Shown here piece after piece: positions 1 through 12,662 of a DNA stretch of 64,000 nucleotides (positions are counted from its first letter, which is position 1; the number at the start of each line of letters is the position of its first letter). The translations under genes were made by a program, and so were the position numbers. The notes beneath the pieces are model-generated. The model searched no databases and had not been told where the DNA came from. It saw only the letters and a list, made by a program, of their open reading frames with translations. Location of the stretch: the NCBI GenBank assembly GCA_000697475.1, contig JNEU01000906.1:248001-312000 (forward strand). Direction: 5' to 3'. Source of the stretch: Lichtheimia corymbifera B2541. Taxonomy: Eukaryota > Mucoromycota > Mucoromycetes > Mucorales > Lichtheimiaceae.

Positions 1-1123
1 GTGGTGATGATGATGATGATGATGTGGTATTATTGTTTGCTGATTGCTGTTGATCTTTATCATTGGAGGTGGCTTTCTGTAATCCTTTGCGTTTCCATCG
101 AGGTTTTGGGAGAGGAAGGATCTTTCGATGTTGCAAGTGCTGGGGTAACTTTGAAATATCCGAATTGGTAGGAATCATGCTGCCGGAATGTCGACTATGC
201 TGAGCATTTGTTTGTCCATCATCGCTCTCATATTCGTTTTGTTCATCATCATCGTCGCCGTCCTCATCATCGTACGCTGTAGAATAAAAGACATTGGGTG
301 TCGTAATCTTCCCTCCTCCTCCTCTGTATCGACGAATATTGATGTTGCTGCGAGGGCTCGATGTCGCTAAAGGCTCTTTGGATGTGAATGAAAATCGAAA
401 ATCTGAAGGTGATAGTGCACTTGGTTTGCTATCTGAAAAATGTGGTTGGTGTCTCAATAGCTGACTAATACCGATATACTCTCTCTTTCTTTACCTGCAT
501 TGTCATCGGTATTGTTGGTGGATAAAGAAGACTTGTTGGATTCAAACATGAAATTGAAAATGGTATTGTTGTTGTTGGATGGATGATATTCCTCGGGTGG
601 TATATGATGAAGCGTGTCACGACCCATTTGACGACTCTTCATGATAGCAAGCAAGTGATCAATGTTGGCTGTAGCTTCATTAATGGTATCATTCGGATCC
701 TTCCTTGTGCCATTGCCAGCAAGCATAGATATGAATTCTTCTAGTCCCTCTTGACTTTTGGTCTCGTTATCACTTGCCCTGCTTTCGGTTGCTGTTGTTG
801 TTGCTATGCACTCGGCTGTTGTTGTCGTCGTTGCTGAAGTCTCCTCCAGGCGTAGCAATGATGACTCTGATGTTCGTTGTAGACGTCTGGACATTGTATC
901 GACCTTGACACCATTCAGGTCGGTCAAGTTATAAGCAGTATAAGACCTGGTTCTCGATAATGTATTAACTGGGAGGTTACAACCTGCACAGAGAGAGAGA
1001 GACGGACCTTGGGTGTCAGCAGGAACGGAACAAGAGTAGAGCACGTACAATCATACCAGAGATGGGTTGAACTGCAGATACAGGCACGTCCTCTTTGTTC
1101 GTTGTTTCAATGAGAGATGACAT
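1..1123 (-). CDS. Unknown low-complexity protein, 3' end outside window
   Basis: Exons in ascending order are <1-432, 495-983 and 1057-1123, so the gene runs off the left edge and its C-terminus is not visible. The start at 1123 opens MSSLIETTNKE; the first intron (984-1056) and second intron (433-494) have GT and AG ends and keep frame. The visible ~330 residues are rich in Ser, Thr, Asn and Asp, with an acidic run near the left edge and a basic patch (PKPRWKRKGL) followed by a poly-Ser run. No catalytic motif or membrane segment is visible. The composition suggests a disordered nuclear or regulatory protein, but I do not recognise a family. The exon structure is fairly secure; the function is unknown. 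Confidence 0.6.
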
Positions 1124-1603
1124 TGAACAGTGGAGGAGGATACGTTGAGAATGAAGGAAGAGAGAGCAAGAGAGAGGGGAGGGTGGTGCGAGGGAGAGGA
1201 CGTATATACTTTCACAAGCCTGGCAAAATGACGCTGATAATGAATGAGTCTCCCACTTCCTCACACTGCAACTGCAGCCTTATCCTGAATCAAGCAACTC
1301 CGAATACGAGGGGCCATGTTGATGATACAAAGAACATTCAAACATGCATACACGTGATCCCACTTGTCTGTGCAGCAACAAAACATTGTCTTCATTCATT
1401 CTGTCTTCCACCTTGCTTCATTGATAAGGATGTTGGGGTTTATTTACCTATTTCGCACCGACAAGATTACGTGTAACAAGTTAGGAAAGATGTTCCTCCT
1501 CTTTTTCCCAACTATTTTAACCTTGTTCTTTTTCTTTTCCTCTTTCCCCTTTTCCATCCATCCAACAACCTTCTTCCCCCTTCAACTATGAACTCACTTT
1601 GCA
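1124..1603. other. Divergent intergenic region, unknown gene / glycogenin
   Basis: This 480-bp stretch separates two divergently transcribed genes and must hold both promoters. It contains a GA-rich tract (about 1140-1200) and a T/C-rich tract (about 1495-1585) just ahead of the glycogenin start, as is common upstream of fungal start codons. I see no conserved binding site that I can name. Confidence 0.5.
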
Positions 1604-2927
1604 ATGAAGGCTTATATTACCCTTATAACTAATGACACCTATGCACCGGGAGCACTCGTACTCGCTCATCGACTACGTGATATCGGCAGTATTCATGATC
1701 TTGTATGCCTTGTCACTCATCAAGTATCCAATCATGTCCGTGCTCTGTTACTGGATCGTTGCTATACGCGACTCGTGGACGTGCAAGAATTGTTCACCAC
1801 CCGATTCGAGAATCTTTTGTTACTTGGCCGACCCGAACTTGGTGCAACCTTGACCAAGATCCAGCTATGGGGATTAACTGAGTACACCAAGCTGGTCTTT
1901 TTAGATGCTGACACACTTCCTATACGCAACATTGATGATTTGTTTTCAAGACCGGCATTTTCAGCTGCTCCAGATACGGGTTGGCCTGATTGTTTCAACT
2001 CGGGTGTCTTTGTGGCTGAACCATCCGATAGCATTTATCAAGGCTTACTGCAAATGGCTACTGATAAGGGCTCATTTGATGGTAAAAACTGATGGGGTAC
2101 ATGATCCTTTGTTGGGCACGCGTTCTAACATTTGATTATGCAAGGTGGTGATCAGGGGTTGTTGAATTCTTTCTTTTGTCATTGGCCAGAAACACCACAA
2201 CATCGGCTTCCATTCACATACAATACCACTCCATCGGCTGTATATAGGTATATACATGTAAAAACCTACATACCAAGCATCATCTAAAAGTAATCATAGT
2301 TATCTTCCTGCATACCGTGAATTTAAGCAAAAGATTTCGGTCATTCATTTCATTGGAAAAGACAAGCCATGGCACCATACACAACGATTCGCTGATGGCT
2401 CATTGTTTAAACCAGCTGGTACGGATACCGAGTTTTTACAGCTGTGGTGGGATACATGGGACAGGCATTATGGCAAGCATATTTCACCAACTTCTTTGAT
2501 ATCCCCAGTAAACACTTCATCTGGTCACCATCATCATCATCACGAACAACCACAACAACATCATCTTCATCATCCGCCACCATCAGAGCAAACGATCACA
2601 TGGGACATGATTAATATACAACCTCCTACTACCACTGCAAAGGACAAAGCCCATACGACGTCAGGAACACATGGCAATGTTAAAGGCCCTCCGCTTATTA
2701 AACAAAAGGTACAACCAGCCTTCAATGCATTTCACTGTACGCCTACTCAATATCCATGACATAAATAGGACATTCCCGAAAAGAGTGCGCCTAACACAGT
2801 GCAGGCGGATCGCATAGGATTGCACTCTGGCGAGCTACCTCATTATACATTTTTACAATCAAGCACGTTTACAGAAGCCACCATGTTAGAATTTGAATTA
2901 GATCATAGAGCACGTATGACAAAATGA
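1604..2927 (+). CDS. GLG1: Glycogenin-type glycosyltransferase (GT8)
   Basis: Exons are 1604-2081, 2145-2247, 2300-2708 and 2769-2927, giving 382 residues. Glycogenin primes glycogen synthesis by self-glucosylation from UDP-glucose in the cytosol. The N-terminus (MKAYITLITNDTYAPGALVL) is a typical GT8 start, and the metal/UDP-binding DxD motif is seen as FLDADTLP at residues 99-106. Further GT8 landmarks are FNSGVFV, GGDQGLLN and the IHFIGKDKPW segment, which lies in exon 3. The C-terminal half is less conserved and carries a His-rich stretch, as expected for the variable tail that binds glycogen synthase. All introns are 52-63 nt with GT-AG ends. The gene converges on LHS1 with only 68 bp between stop codons. 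The glucose-accepting Tyr was not assigned. Confidence 0.93.
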
Positions 2928-2995
2928 ATGTGAAATGTACTTTTTTTATATAGTTCATGAAAGTATACATGTGTTAATATTTAAAAAGGGACAAT

Positions 2996-5900
2996 CTAAA
3001 GTTCGTCATGATCACGTTGTTCTTCTTGCTTTTCATCATTGTTGCTTGAAGGCTTTTCATCCGTGGGCTCGTCCTTTTCATTTTCTTGATGGGTGGTGGG
3101 TTCATCCTCTTGGGAGGTTTCATTCTTTGGAGGTTGTTGTTGTTTCTTGGTTTTGGGTTTCTTTTTGCGCATGAGTTTCATTAAAGCATCATCAAGTTCT
3201 TGGCATCTTCGACGTGTCTCGGCAGTGGTGAACACGGGCTCCACATGGTTTGGCAATTGCTCTTGAGCAGTGACCTTTTCATTCTTCCACTTTTCAAGGC
3301 GATCCGTGTGCTCCAATAAGCTGTCAAGCTCTTCATCTGTGTGATAACGTTCCTCCTCATCAGTCTTGCTACGAATGCCATCAACAAAGGCACGAGCCAA
3401 TTCAACACTGGAAGTGATCTTGTCAATGTTGTCACTACGTTGGATATATTCTTGTCGGCGGAAAGTAATAGGACGCTCAAGTTGTCTAAGGAGAATTGCT
3501 TGAGTCATCATCTTTCTTCTTCATGAGCCCTTTTCTTCCACTACTTACTGGAGTTTACGCAAGCGTTCAAGGTACACAGCTGTATCAGCAGATTCGCCTT
3601 CATCATACAACCAATCCGATGTTTCCGAAAGTTGTTCACGCAAGGTCTCTTGTTGCTCCTCGGTGGAAATGATAGAAACAATGTCGTCGTAAAGGAAATC
3701 CTGTACACGGTACACAAATGATTCAAGGTTGTTGCGAGATTCTTCCCAAAGACGTCGCTTTTCATCCAAAGCATCAAGTTCACGAATGCTATCATCCGTC
3801 ATCATTAGCTATCCACTACATCAACAACCCTCCCATTCGCACACAATGACATACCGCTTTTGTGCCACCACCTTCTCTTGTTGGGTCATTGGAGGAGGGC
3901 CTGTAGGAATGACTTGGACTTGAAGAGCAATCTTTTTCATTGTTGGTTCCTTGTCCTTTGTATCCTCGGCCTTTTTGTCATCTTGATTTTCAGATTCGGT
4001 CTTGTTTTGGTCTTGAGCAGGAGCCTACAATAAACAATCAGCTACAAACGCACGTCAACAACAGGCACAATCAATACATACCTCCTTGTCATCCTCGTTA
4101 GATGATTCTTCATCCTTGGATCCAAAGAAAGATTTGACCTTGTCTAATCATGGTATCAGCATATGGAGTATAAGTACATGGGATGACACTTACCTGAGAA
4201 GGTGCTAGAAGAAGGATCCTTGACTTGGATACTGACACTGGCTTCGGCAACGGATACCAAACCAGAGTTGGTCAAATCAATGGCTACCTTCACCTTGGGT
4301 GGCTGCTCGGAAGCCTTGATGTCCTCTTGGTACTTTTCAAGTGCTTCAGTAAGACCAGTGACCTTGACCTTGGCGATCTGGTTCATTCCAAGATCACTAT
4401 AAGCGCAGCATATGTATCATATGAGTATGGGCTATTACACAGAGCTATCCATTTTTCTTCACTTACGCATCCTGCTGTTCCACACTCTTGCCATAGATGA
4501 GATCAAAGTCGAAATCGCTCTCGCGCTTAAAAGTCATGATTTTGCGTGTGCCAATAGTGCCAAATTCATTGAAAAGGACGGTATGAATAGGCTTGCGATC
4601 TGTGGCAGACAAATGATTAACAACAGTGCTTGTGTGATGATGGATGAGTTTTGCAAACTGACCTTGTGGACCTTCAGGTTGATAAGTAACTTCAATGGGA
4701 TACACAGTGATATCTTTGATCTTGATTTGCTTGGTCAAGCGGAATTGGTTGCTCAATGAAGCACCGCGGAATGCAGCACCTGGTTGTTTGTGTTATTCAC
4801 ATGACATGTCTTTTTCTGAAAATGATACAACTTACCCAACACTGCGGCTTCGTCGCCATTGACGTTCTTTGCAATCTTGTCACTAGCAATGATAACATAT
4901 CAATATACATATTCCTCATTCTGGTTTTGATCCAGGGGGTAAACTTACGCTCCAACGGTTTGTGATAAATGTCTTTGGACAGCGGGGATGCGTACACTGC
5001 CACCCACCAACACAAGAGACTTGATATTATCCTATAACATTATATGTATAAGCTAATGGTAGTCATACACAACAGCGAATCATGACATACCACTTTCATG
5101 CCGGCGGCTTCCAATGCAGCCTGAATTGGACCTTGAACACGATCAAGCAAGTCGGCACACAAGTTTTCAAGTTCGGCGCGAGTGACCTTGACCTTGAAAT
5201 CAATGTCTTCAAACAAGCTCTCGACCTACAATGATCTCCCCTTGTCAATCTCATGATGACCTCCCTCTTCCTCAAGTAACAATTTCCTTACAGAAGCGCT
5301 GGTTTCCTGATTAGCACTCAAGATTTGCTTGACACGAGTAGCTTCCTTGAGGAGACGTGCCATGGCAGTATTGGATTGTCGGATATCGGAAGTTGGCTTG
5401 TGTTGTTGCATAAATTTGTCTGCCAGCAGATCACGCAAACGCACATCGAATTCGTGGCCACCCAAAGTGCGATCAAAACCCACAGCTTTGACTTCCAATT
5501 GGGGAACCGTCTTTTTGGATTTACCCTCCTTGACATTGGAAAATGACACCAACGATGCAACAGTGGATCCGGCACCCATATCATAAAAGATGTGATATTC
5601 AGGCGTGTTGGAGAATTCACGACTCACAGCATAATTGAGAGCCACTAGGACAAATAATGGGTAAGATCCCTGTATCCCGCCTCATATTACTATGTGTATG
5701 TATATACCTGCAGTTTCATCATGGATCAAAGACAAGACATTCAATCCAGCCAACTCAGCAGCATCCAAAATCGCTTGTCGTTCATATTGCGTGGCAAAAG
5801 GAGTAACCTAGCAACAACAACAACAATATCATGATGAGCCAACCATGTTAACCAATATCAAGGTACCAAACTACATACCGTGATGACCACATCCTTGACA

Positions 5901-6447
5901 TCCTCACCGGCTGTATTTCTAGCTTGTTCACGAGCATTCTGGAATTGATATGCAATCAACTCTTCCACAGTAAGGTCGGTCTTTTCATCCAAGTGAAAGA
6001 GGGGTGTGCCACGATCAGGATTGGAGATCATATTGTTGAGGAAACGGTTGCGATACTCGACACAATGCTTGTCATCATAGGGTTTGCCGATAAGGTTCTT
6101 GAGGTTGGGAAAAGTCGATTGTGGAAAACGACCGGCCTATATGCATGTATGTTATGTGTCAACGTGGAAGAAGAACGTGGAACCTGTCAACGCGCGTCAT
6201 TTACCAAAGCAAGCGAATCCGATCCATAGACACGCTGATCATCACGCAAGGTGACCATGGCTTGTGTTTTGCGTTTCGAGTCCTTGTTCAGTGCGACATC
6301 GAGAGGAATCCCTGGTTTGATGAGGCCCACTTTGAACCATTCTGTGCCGTAGTCGATCGACATGACAGCAGCGTGAGCCCCTGAGCTGACAAAAGCGAGC
6401 ATCAGCGCCACCGCCAAGCATAATAACGTTATTATCCGGTTGGGCAT
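2996..6447 (-). CDS. LHS1: ER-lumenal Hsp70-like chaperone Lhs1/GRP170 (HYOU1)
   Basis: Fourteen exons (ascending): 2996-3485, 3549-3788, 3855-4024, 4082-4143, 4194-4396, 4467-4599, 4663-4779, 4836-4882, 4949-5031, 5091-5225, 5292-5644, 5708-5807, 5879-6136, 6205-6447; 877 residues. The start at 6447 opens a clear signal peptide (about residues 1-27, hydrophobic [13 protein letters not shown]) followed by the Hsp70 nucleotide-binding fold: MSIDYGTEW phosphate loop, [27 protein letters not shown] long substrate-binding and helical part follows, interrupted by an acidic/Lys-rich insert (exons 11-12), as in the GRP170 subgroup. The protein ends in HDEL, the ER-retrieval signal, so it acts in the ER lumen as a large Hsp70 and, by family knowledge, as nucleotide exchange factor for BiP. 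Two junctions (3788/3855 and 3485/3549) were set by avoiding in-frame stops. Confidence 0.95.
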
Positions 6448-7394
6448 AACGCTTTATGTGTGTATATAAAAGAGAGAAAAGAGAGAACTAGGTAGAAAAG
6501 AAAGGATAAAGCAAAAAGGATCACTTGGTCTTCTCTCTCTTTACATGCCGAAATGAGGCAACTTGTTAAGATTTCATTGGCTCGGCCTCTGGGTAGCACA
6601 CTTGCTGGCTGTTGCTGAGCAACCATGGTTCCTGTCAACAACCCTGATCCACGCTTATTAGTTAGAACATGCACATGGCTTCAAGTCATCTTTATACATA
6701 AATACAATGATTGTTGGGATTGGACAGCGGTGCTACTTCTTGCATAATACATGTTGCATTTGGAATATCATCACCACCACCACCACCACGCTTGAGCATT
6801 TAGAGATTTGTCTTTTTGCTTCTTCCAGCTACGTAGGCCAAGTGAACCCATTTTCAGTGTTTTGGAGAGATTTGGGTTAAAAGCGCGTCATGTGTGGATT
6901 TGTTCTTCAGATATCAGATCATGTGGTGTCTTTCTATGCAACCATACACCGACCCAAACTCTCCCCGCAAGATGACTTTTCGGAGTGAAGTACTTGTTCT
7001 CGTGTTGTGCCTGTGTGTGTGTATGTGTGTATGACAGGCTATGGTGCCATTGACAGTCCACCCATATGCGTAATAGTGTGTTTTCTATCTTTTGTGCCAC
7101 CAGGAGATGATGCAGCAATGAAACTGCCAAGCAGCCAAATGCAATTTGCTGTCATTGACCCTGATTACATTCTCACTCTCTCGCTCCCTTGGCATTCATC
7201 GTCCACACCCACCCCTTTTCATCCAAGCAATACGCCGTCGTGCGGAGTTGCGTAAAGTAGGACAAGAGGTGTGCAAACAGATATTATACTTGTGCAACCC
7301 GTGAAAGCGAAAACATAAATGAAACCACTTTGAATTGCTGTTTTCGTGTTTCTTACTCTCTCTTTCTCTCTTTTTCCTCATCAAATCAATTAGC
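6448..7394. other. Divergent intergenic region, LHS1 / Kre9-like gene
   Basis: This 947-bp region lies between the starts of LHS1 (-) and the Kre9-like gene (+). It contains a TATATAAAA-like box at about 6463-6470 only some 20 bp from the L​HS1 start codon, a CCAAT box on the minus strand near 6568, a (CAC)n run near 6774-6790 and a TG-rich patch near 7010-7033. A C/T-rich stretch precedes the start at 7395. No complete ER-stress element (CCAAT-N9-CCACG) was found by eye. The short ORFs here look non-coding. Confidence 0.45.
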
Positions 7395-8131
7395 ATGCGT
7401 TCCATCTTTGCTACTGCTTTGGCTGCTTTGGCCTGTGCTGCATCTGTTGTTTCAGCCGACATTGTATCTCAAGATGGCCAATACAATATCACCTCTCCCT
7501 CCGACCATGGTATCTTTGTTGCAGGTCAAATCTTGCCTGTGACCTATCGTTTGGGTGAATCGTCTCTTGGTAAGATAAAATTGGGTGTGTTCATGTGTGT
7601 GTGATCATACAAAAAAGTCTAACGAATCGCTATTATTAGACAGCCTGGGTCTCTCCATCTACTTGACCTCTACCTCTGTGGCCAATTTCACTACCCAAAC
7701 CATTGCAGCAGCAGCTGATGTTTCCAAGTCCTCTCCACAAACCGATAACGGTGTTACTTTTTATGAGCATAGCATCAACTATGCCATTCCTTCAACCACG
7801 CCTGCTGGTTCCTATAATGTAAGTACATAGCTAGAACAGCAACGCGTGTTTTCACATGACGACGACAGAGGTTGATGATGATAACAACTTTTAGGTCGTC
7901 TTTGAATCTACCAACACAAACGTGAACACAACGATTCCCATCACAATGAATGCCGCTGTTGCTTCTTCCTCTTCTTCTGCTAGTGCATCTGCTACAGGCT
8001 CTTCCGGTAGCTCCAAGTCTTCATCCGCTTCCTCCCCCAAGGATGAATCGAGTGCCTCCAAGCAATCGACCATCCTCTTGACAACCGGTGCGATGGCTTC
8101 AATGGCTCTTGTCGTGTTTAATACCTTTTAA
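7395..8131 (+). CDS. Kre9/Knh1-like GPI-anchored cell-surface protein
   Basis: Exons are 7395-7569, 7640-7818 and 7895-8131; 196 residues. The N-terminus is a signal peptide (MRSIFATALAALACAASVVSA). It is followed by one Ig-like domain of the Kre9/Knh1 N-terminal type (about residues 22-135: YNITSPSDHGIFVAGQ ... YAIPSTTPAGSYNVVFES), then a Ser/Ala-rich stalk (about 145-175) and a hydrophobic C-terminus (about 178-196) typical of a GPI-attachment signal. I chose the ATG at 7395 over an upstream in-frame codon at 7335 (a TTG) because it gives a clean signal peptide. Proteins of this family sit at the plasma membrane or wall, and some affect beta-1,6-glucan; the exact role here is unknown. An AATAAA sits about 80 bp after the stop. 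Confidence 0.88.
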
Positions 8132-9413
8132 TGATGTGTGTGTGCTGAATTACAAATGCACCTGTATGTGCACGTCCCTTTTGACCTTCACACCAATTGC
8201 CTTACCCCAACTAAAATAAATTTTCCTTAATTGATGTATACCTTCTGCTGTTGTCCCTTTGTGTAACACTTGCTTCATTCGATGATGGAACCTTCTCATA
8301 CATATCCCACTGGCTTTGTCACTTTGATATGGGATAAGCAATTTAACCCTCATCTAAGTTTATAAGGACGGTACATTCAAAGATGTTGCTTGCATTAGTA
8401 GCAGCTGTGTCTCATTTATTATCTTGAATGCTTAGTTCTCGTAGTGAGAGAGGTGGGGGATGATGCAGCAAATGCTAAGCGATTAGAATACGACAGCTGC
8501 AAAGGCTTAATTTTCAATTCAGCAGAAAAATGCTTGGCGTATCGGATAACTGGATTCCGATAGAATGACGAGATGATTCTTTACACATCGCTATTTCATA
8601 ATGGGAGGGATGGGGATGTCGTCATATAATCCAAACACCGTGGCATACAGTATCGTGTCGACGACAATTCAGTGGCCCACCATCGCCACCATGGAATTCG
8701 CTGTATATATCATCCGTGGTTTTTCAGGGACAAACCATATATTTGCACCGTCTTCCTTTTGACCCGAATTGCTCGTATTACTTGCTTATGATGCCATAGC
8801 AACCCTTGTTCAGTATTACTCATTCATGTATGCATCACTTTTAGTGCATCGTCTATGATGTTGATACGTTCGATCCATCGCCATCATTTCTGCTAACGTG
8901 TTGTGGCTCTTGCTATCGCCCGTTTCTTGGTTTTTGATAGACGTATATTTCGGTGATCCATTACTGCTCTGATTTCCAGAATGTCCCATTTATAGACTGT
9001 CGAAACGTTTCTATGGATACCGCAAAACAATAAGGAGTACTTTGTTCATTTAACATGTGCTTTGCGTCCCATAATAGCTGCAATCATCCGATTCTCCCAT
9101 GCAACAAGATCGTTCACAGAAGGTCATTTATTATTAAGCAGTAGCTGCAACGGTGTGCTCATTATCTATACCAGCAAACATATTGTATCAAACAATGGCC
9201 ACCAATGCCGTCATTATCCTTGACCTCCGCAACTAATGGAATCAAGCAGCCAAGGACAGTCAGCTCTAGATTTAGGTTGAACGGGGCTGGTGTAACCTGT
9301 ACATTTTGTTCCTCTTTCATGAACCAGTAACCTGGCCACATTGCAAGCATCTTTGACATCAAGTTGGGCATGCCATTCTATACAAGCAATTCTCCTTGAC
9401 CTCTTTATAAAAC
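8132..9413. other. Long intergenic region upstream of the ADAM gene
   Basis: About 1.28 kb lie between the Kre9-like stop and the ADAM start, long for this window. A polyadenylation-like AATAAA occurs near 8214. A minus-strand ORF of 69 codons (9162-9371) has no recognisable motif and no adjoining exon that I can support, so I leave it out. I see no tRNA, repeat or transposon. Confidence 0.4.
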
Positions 9414-12400
9414 ATGGCCTTTTATTTATTGCTGGCAGTGTTCCTGCTAATCCAGCTCTTCGCTTGCGTTCATGGTGAGCATTGTTCAGTCATTCATTCC
9501 TCTACTCAAGCCTCCATTAACCACCACCCCTTGAATCAGGTTCTTCTCTATTACCGCAACGTATATCAAGGATAGAATCAGTCACCGATCCGAAGCTATC
9601 TATACTCACGCCGAGCAGCAGCAACAACAACGACAAACGATCCTCCCTTGTACAGCATACCGATTCATTGGCTTTACAATTTACTGCATTTGATACGCTT
9701 TTCACCTTACATCTTGCACCCAACTTGGATTTATTTCATACCAATGCCACAACACGCATATTTAACGACAACGACGACGATGATGATATCGAAGAGACGC
9801 TTGAACCCAGCGAGTTTAGGATATTCAGGGGTCATGTAACATCTCAGGAACAGAATAGCTGGGCACGGATCATCTTGCATGAGTATGATGGGTGAGTTTA
9901 TTATTCCATGTTTGCTACCATGATGTTGTTTATTCACGTGACAATAGTACACAACTTGTCTTTGAAGGTGCATTCATGGTCGATTCGGATATATACCACA
10001 TTAGAACAAATACCAATTTCCGGCTCACTCGACGCAACGACGATCCAATCGCCTCCAACTCAGCAGCCATGATCATTTATCGCGATTCTGATAATGCCGT
10101 TGATCCATCACCATCATCATCATCATCAACCCTATTTGACAAACGCGCCAAGCCTTTCCGAAAACATGGCAACAGCAGTAGTAGCGATTTTATTTGTGCT
10201 ATGGAAGATATGGAATTCAATCAACTCCTCACTGGTATACGCCATAGCAACAATTCATTGTCAAGTGCAACACCTATCAACGATCCTGACCACATGATGA
10301 AACGCGCCATGTCAATGACCCCCAACACAAATGGATGTCCCTCCACGCGACGTATCGCCTACATGGGAGTGGTTGCTGATTGTACCTATGTGCAGTCTTA
10401 TGGAAGCATTCGACTTGCTCGATTACAGATATTGAACAACTGGAATATTGCATCCGCTGTGTACGAACGCACCTTTAACGTTTCCCTTGGATTGATTTAT
10501 ATTCAAATGTCAACAGCTGATTGTCCTCGTCATCCAAGTCATTCAGCAGCATGGAATCAAAAATGCTCTTCTTTTTATACCATCAATGATCGACTATCGG
10601 ATTTTAGCTTGTGGCGTGGAAAACGAGGTGACGATGGTGCAGCTTTATGGCATCTCATGACAAAATGCTCGTAAGTACATTGACGACGACGAGGGTATGG
10701 TATTCATCTCATCCTCTTTTTATTAGAACTGGCGTCAAAGTTGGGATTGCATGGTTGAGTCAACTTTGTGAAACCCAAGTCTCGCAGCAGATTGAAGGTA
10801 TTTTCAAAGAGATGTTCACTAAGCAGCAGTGATGAGAATTAAATGTTTGTTTTAGAAAATGGCGCATCGGAATGGGTTTCCGGAACGGGAGTGTCATCCA
10901 TTACCCGAGATGAATGGAAGGTGGTGGCCCATGAAGTCGGGCATGGCTTTGGTAAGTTTTCCTTTTTCTGTAAAAGTACCATTGTTTACTGATATCGTTT
11001 CATAACCTAGGGGCCATTCATGATTGTACCGCACAGACGTGCCCCTGCACATCTTCCGGATGCAGCTGTTGTCCACTCAGCGATGATACTTGTAGCGCTG
11101 GCGATACGTATTTGATGAATCCTACAAGCAATGTCACCAGCGAAGATTTTAGTCCCTGTTCGATTTCGGATATATGTGGGTCGTTTCCCAATATCGGGTA
11201 TTGCCTAAAATGTATGTTTATCCCTGCTAGTAGTAGTAGCATGTGTTTACTTATCATGGTGTGGGTATATAGCACCCGATTTACGCGATACGACATCCTT
11301 CACGCTTTGTGGAAATGGCATTTTGGAACCAGGGGAGGAATGCGATTCTGGATTGACCGATAGTGCATGCTGTCATGCGAAAAATTGTACATTGAAGCCG
11401 GGTGCAAAGTGCGAGTAAGTCGATGATCATTGTATTGTTTTTTTACCCCATTAAGGATAAGCTAACCCGATTGACGAATAGTGATTATAGCCAGCAATGT
11501 TGTTTGAATTGTACCATGGCGACAGCGGATACGGTGTGTCGACCTGCAGTATCGGAATGTGACATTGCGGAATACTGTACAGGGCAATCCTTTTCCTGTC
11601 CTCCTGATCAAATGGAAGAGAATGGATCACCGTGTGGCAACAATACAATGCAATGTGCCTCAGGTGTTTGTACATCGCGTGATGAACAATGCATAGCGCG
11701 TGGTATGCGACTTGGCGTCACCGAGGACTGCTCGTTTCAACATGACTCGTGCCAAATTAGCTGTGCGGACCCAACGGACCCAGGAAATTGCCTTGTGCTA
11801 AGTGGCGTGTTTTTGGATGGCACAGAGTGTGGATTGGCAAGTTTTTGTGAAAAGGGTAACTGTGTAAGCACAGGGGCATGTAAGTTTTGCTGATCAGTTG
11901 TTATTGTTACGGTTGATTTTTAACATTCATTTTCTTCTAGTAAATACGCTCAAAGCTTGGGTAGCTCAGAACAAACAAATTGCCATCCCGGTATTTCTCT
12001 TTGGAAGTCTCATCATTGTGGCCCTTCTTGGATGGCTTGCATGGTTCCTTGTACGTCGTCATCGGCGCAATCGGCTCGCAACTGCCAAAGATAAAGATTC
12101 ACGCCCACCATCCACTGTGCACAGCGTGGTTGTCTTTGGTGGTGATGACAATAATGACAGCAGAGCGAGAAGGCGACATAGTCATACCGGAAGCTCGTTT
12201 CATGAACATGAACCACCATCATCGTTATTTCAATCTTCGACAGCAATGCATGGCAACGCACGCACAACAAATGAGAACAATATCACTACTACTACCCCTG
12301 CCATATTCACCTCATCCTCCTCCTCTTCTTCACCATCACCAGCAACAAGACAAGAGGCTTGGGAACTTCAACCCATATCAGCCAACAATGCTGTTGCTCC

Positions 12401-12662
12401 TTTAGCCGACAACCGATCCACCTTGTATCAATCAAAAAACCCGTATCTTGCATCAACTACGTATGCAACAAAAGCCAGCCATTTGGGAGATTCACCTATT
12501 GCAATGAACACCACAACGGCGGCTGAGTTCTCACGACTCGGTGGTTACACCGACACATCATCCTACTTAGACAATCCTGACAGCGTGGCTGTTGCACTTG
12601 CCACTGGCGGCGGCGGCGGCGGTGGCCATCGGCATAGACGCGTTAAATCAACCACTACATAG
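9414..12662 (+). CDS. Membrane-anchored ADAM-family metalloprotease
   Basis: Nine exons: 9414-9474, 9540-9891, 9948-10670, 10727-10797, 10856-10951, 11011-11211, 11273-11414, 11482-11879, 11941-12662; 921 residues. The parts in order are a signal peptide (1-20), a prodomain to about 270, a reprolysin-like catalytic domain with the zinc motif [13 protein letters not shown] (split by the intron 10952-11010) at about 428-440, and a Met-turn (YLMNPTS). A Cys-rich disintegrin-like domain ([15 protein letters not shown]) and a second Cys-rich domain follow. One membrane helix lies at about 695-717 ([20 protein letters not shown]), followed by RRHRR and a ~200-residue Ser/Thr-rich cytoplasmic tail. 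The predicted role is ectodomain shedding at the cell surface; the substrate is unknown. Reading frame is continuous across all eight introns, and all zinc ligands and the catalytic Glu are present. Confidence 0.94.

Noticed and set aside
9162..9371. 69-codon minus-strand ORF between the Kre9-like and ADAM genes
   Set aside because: No motif, no adjoining exon, and isolated in a promoter region.
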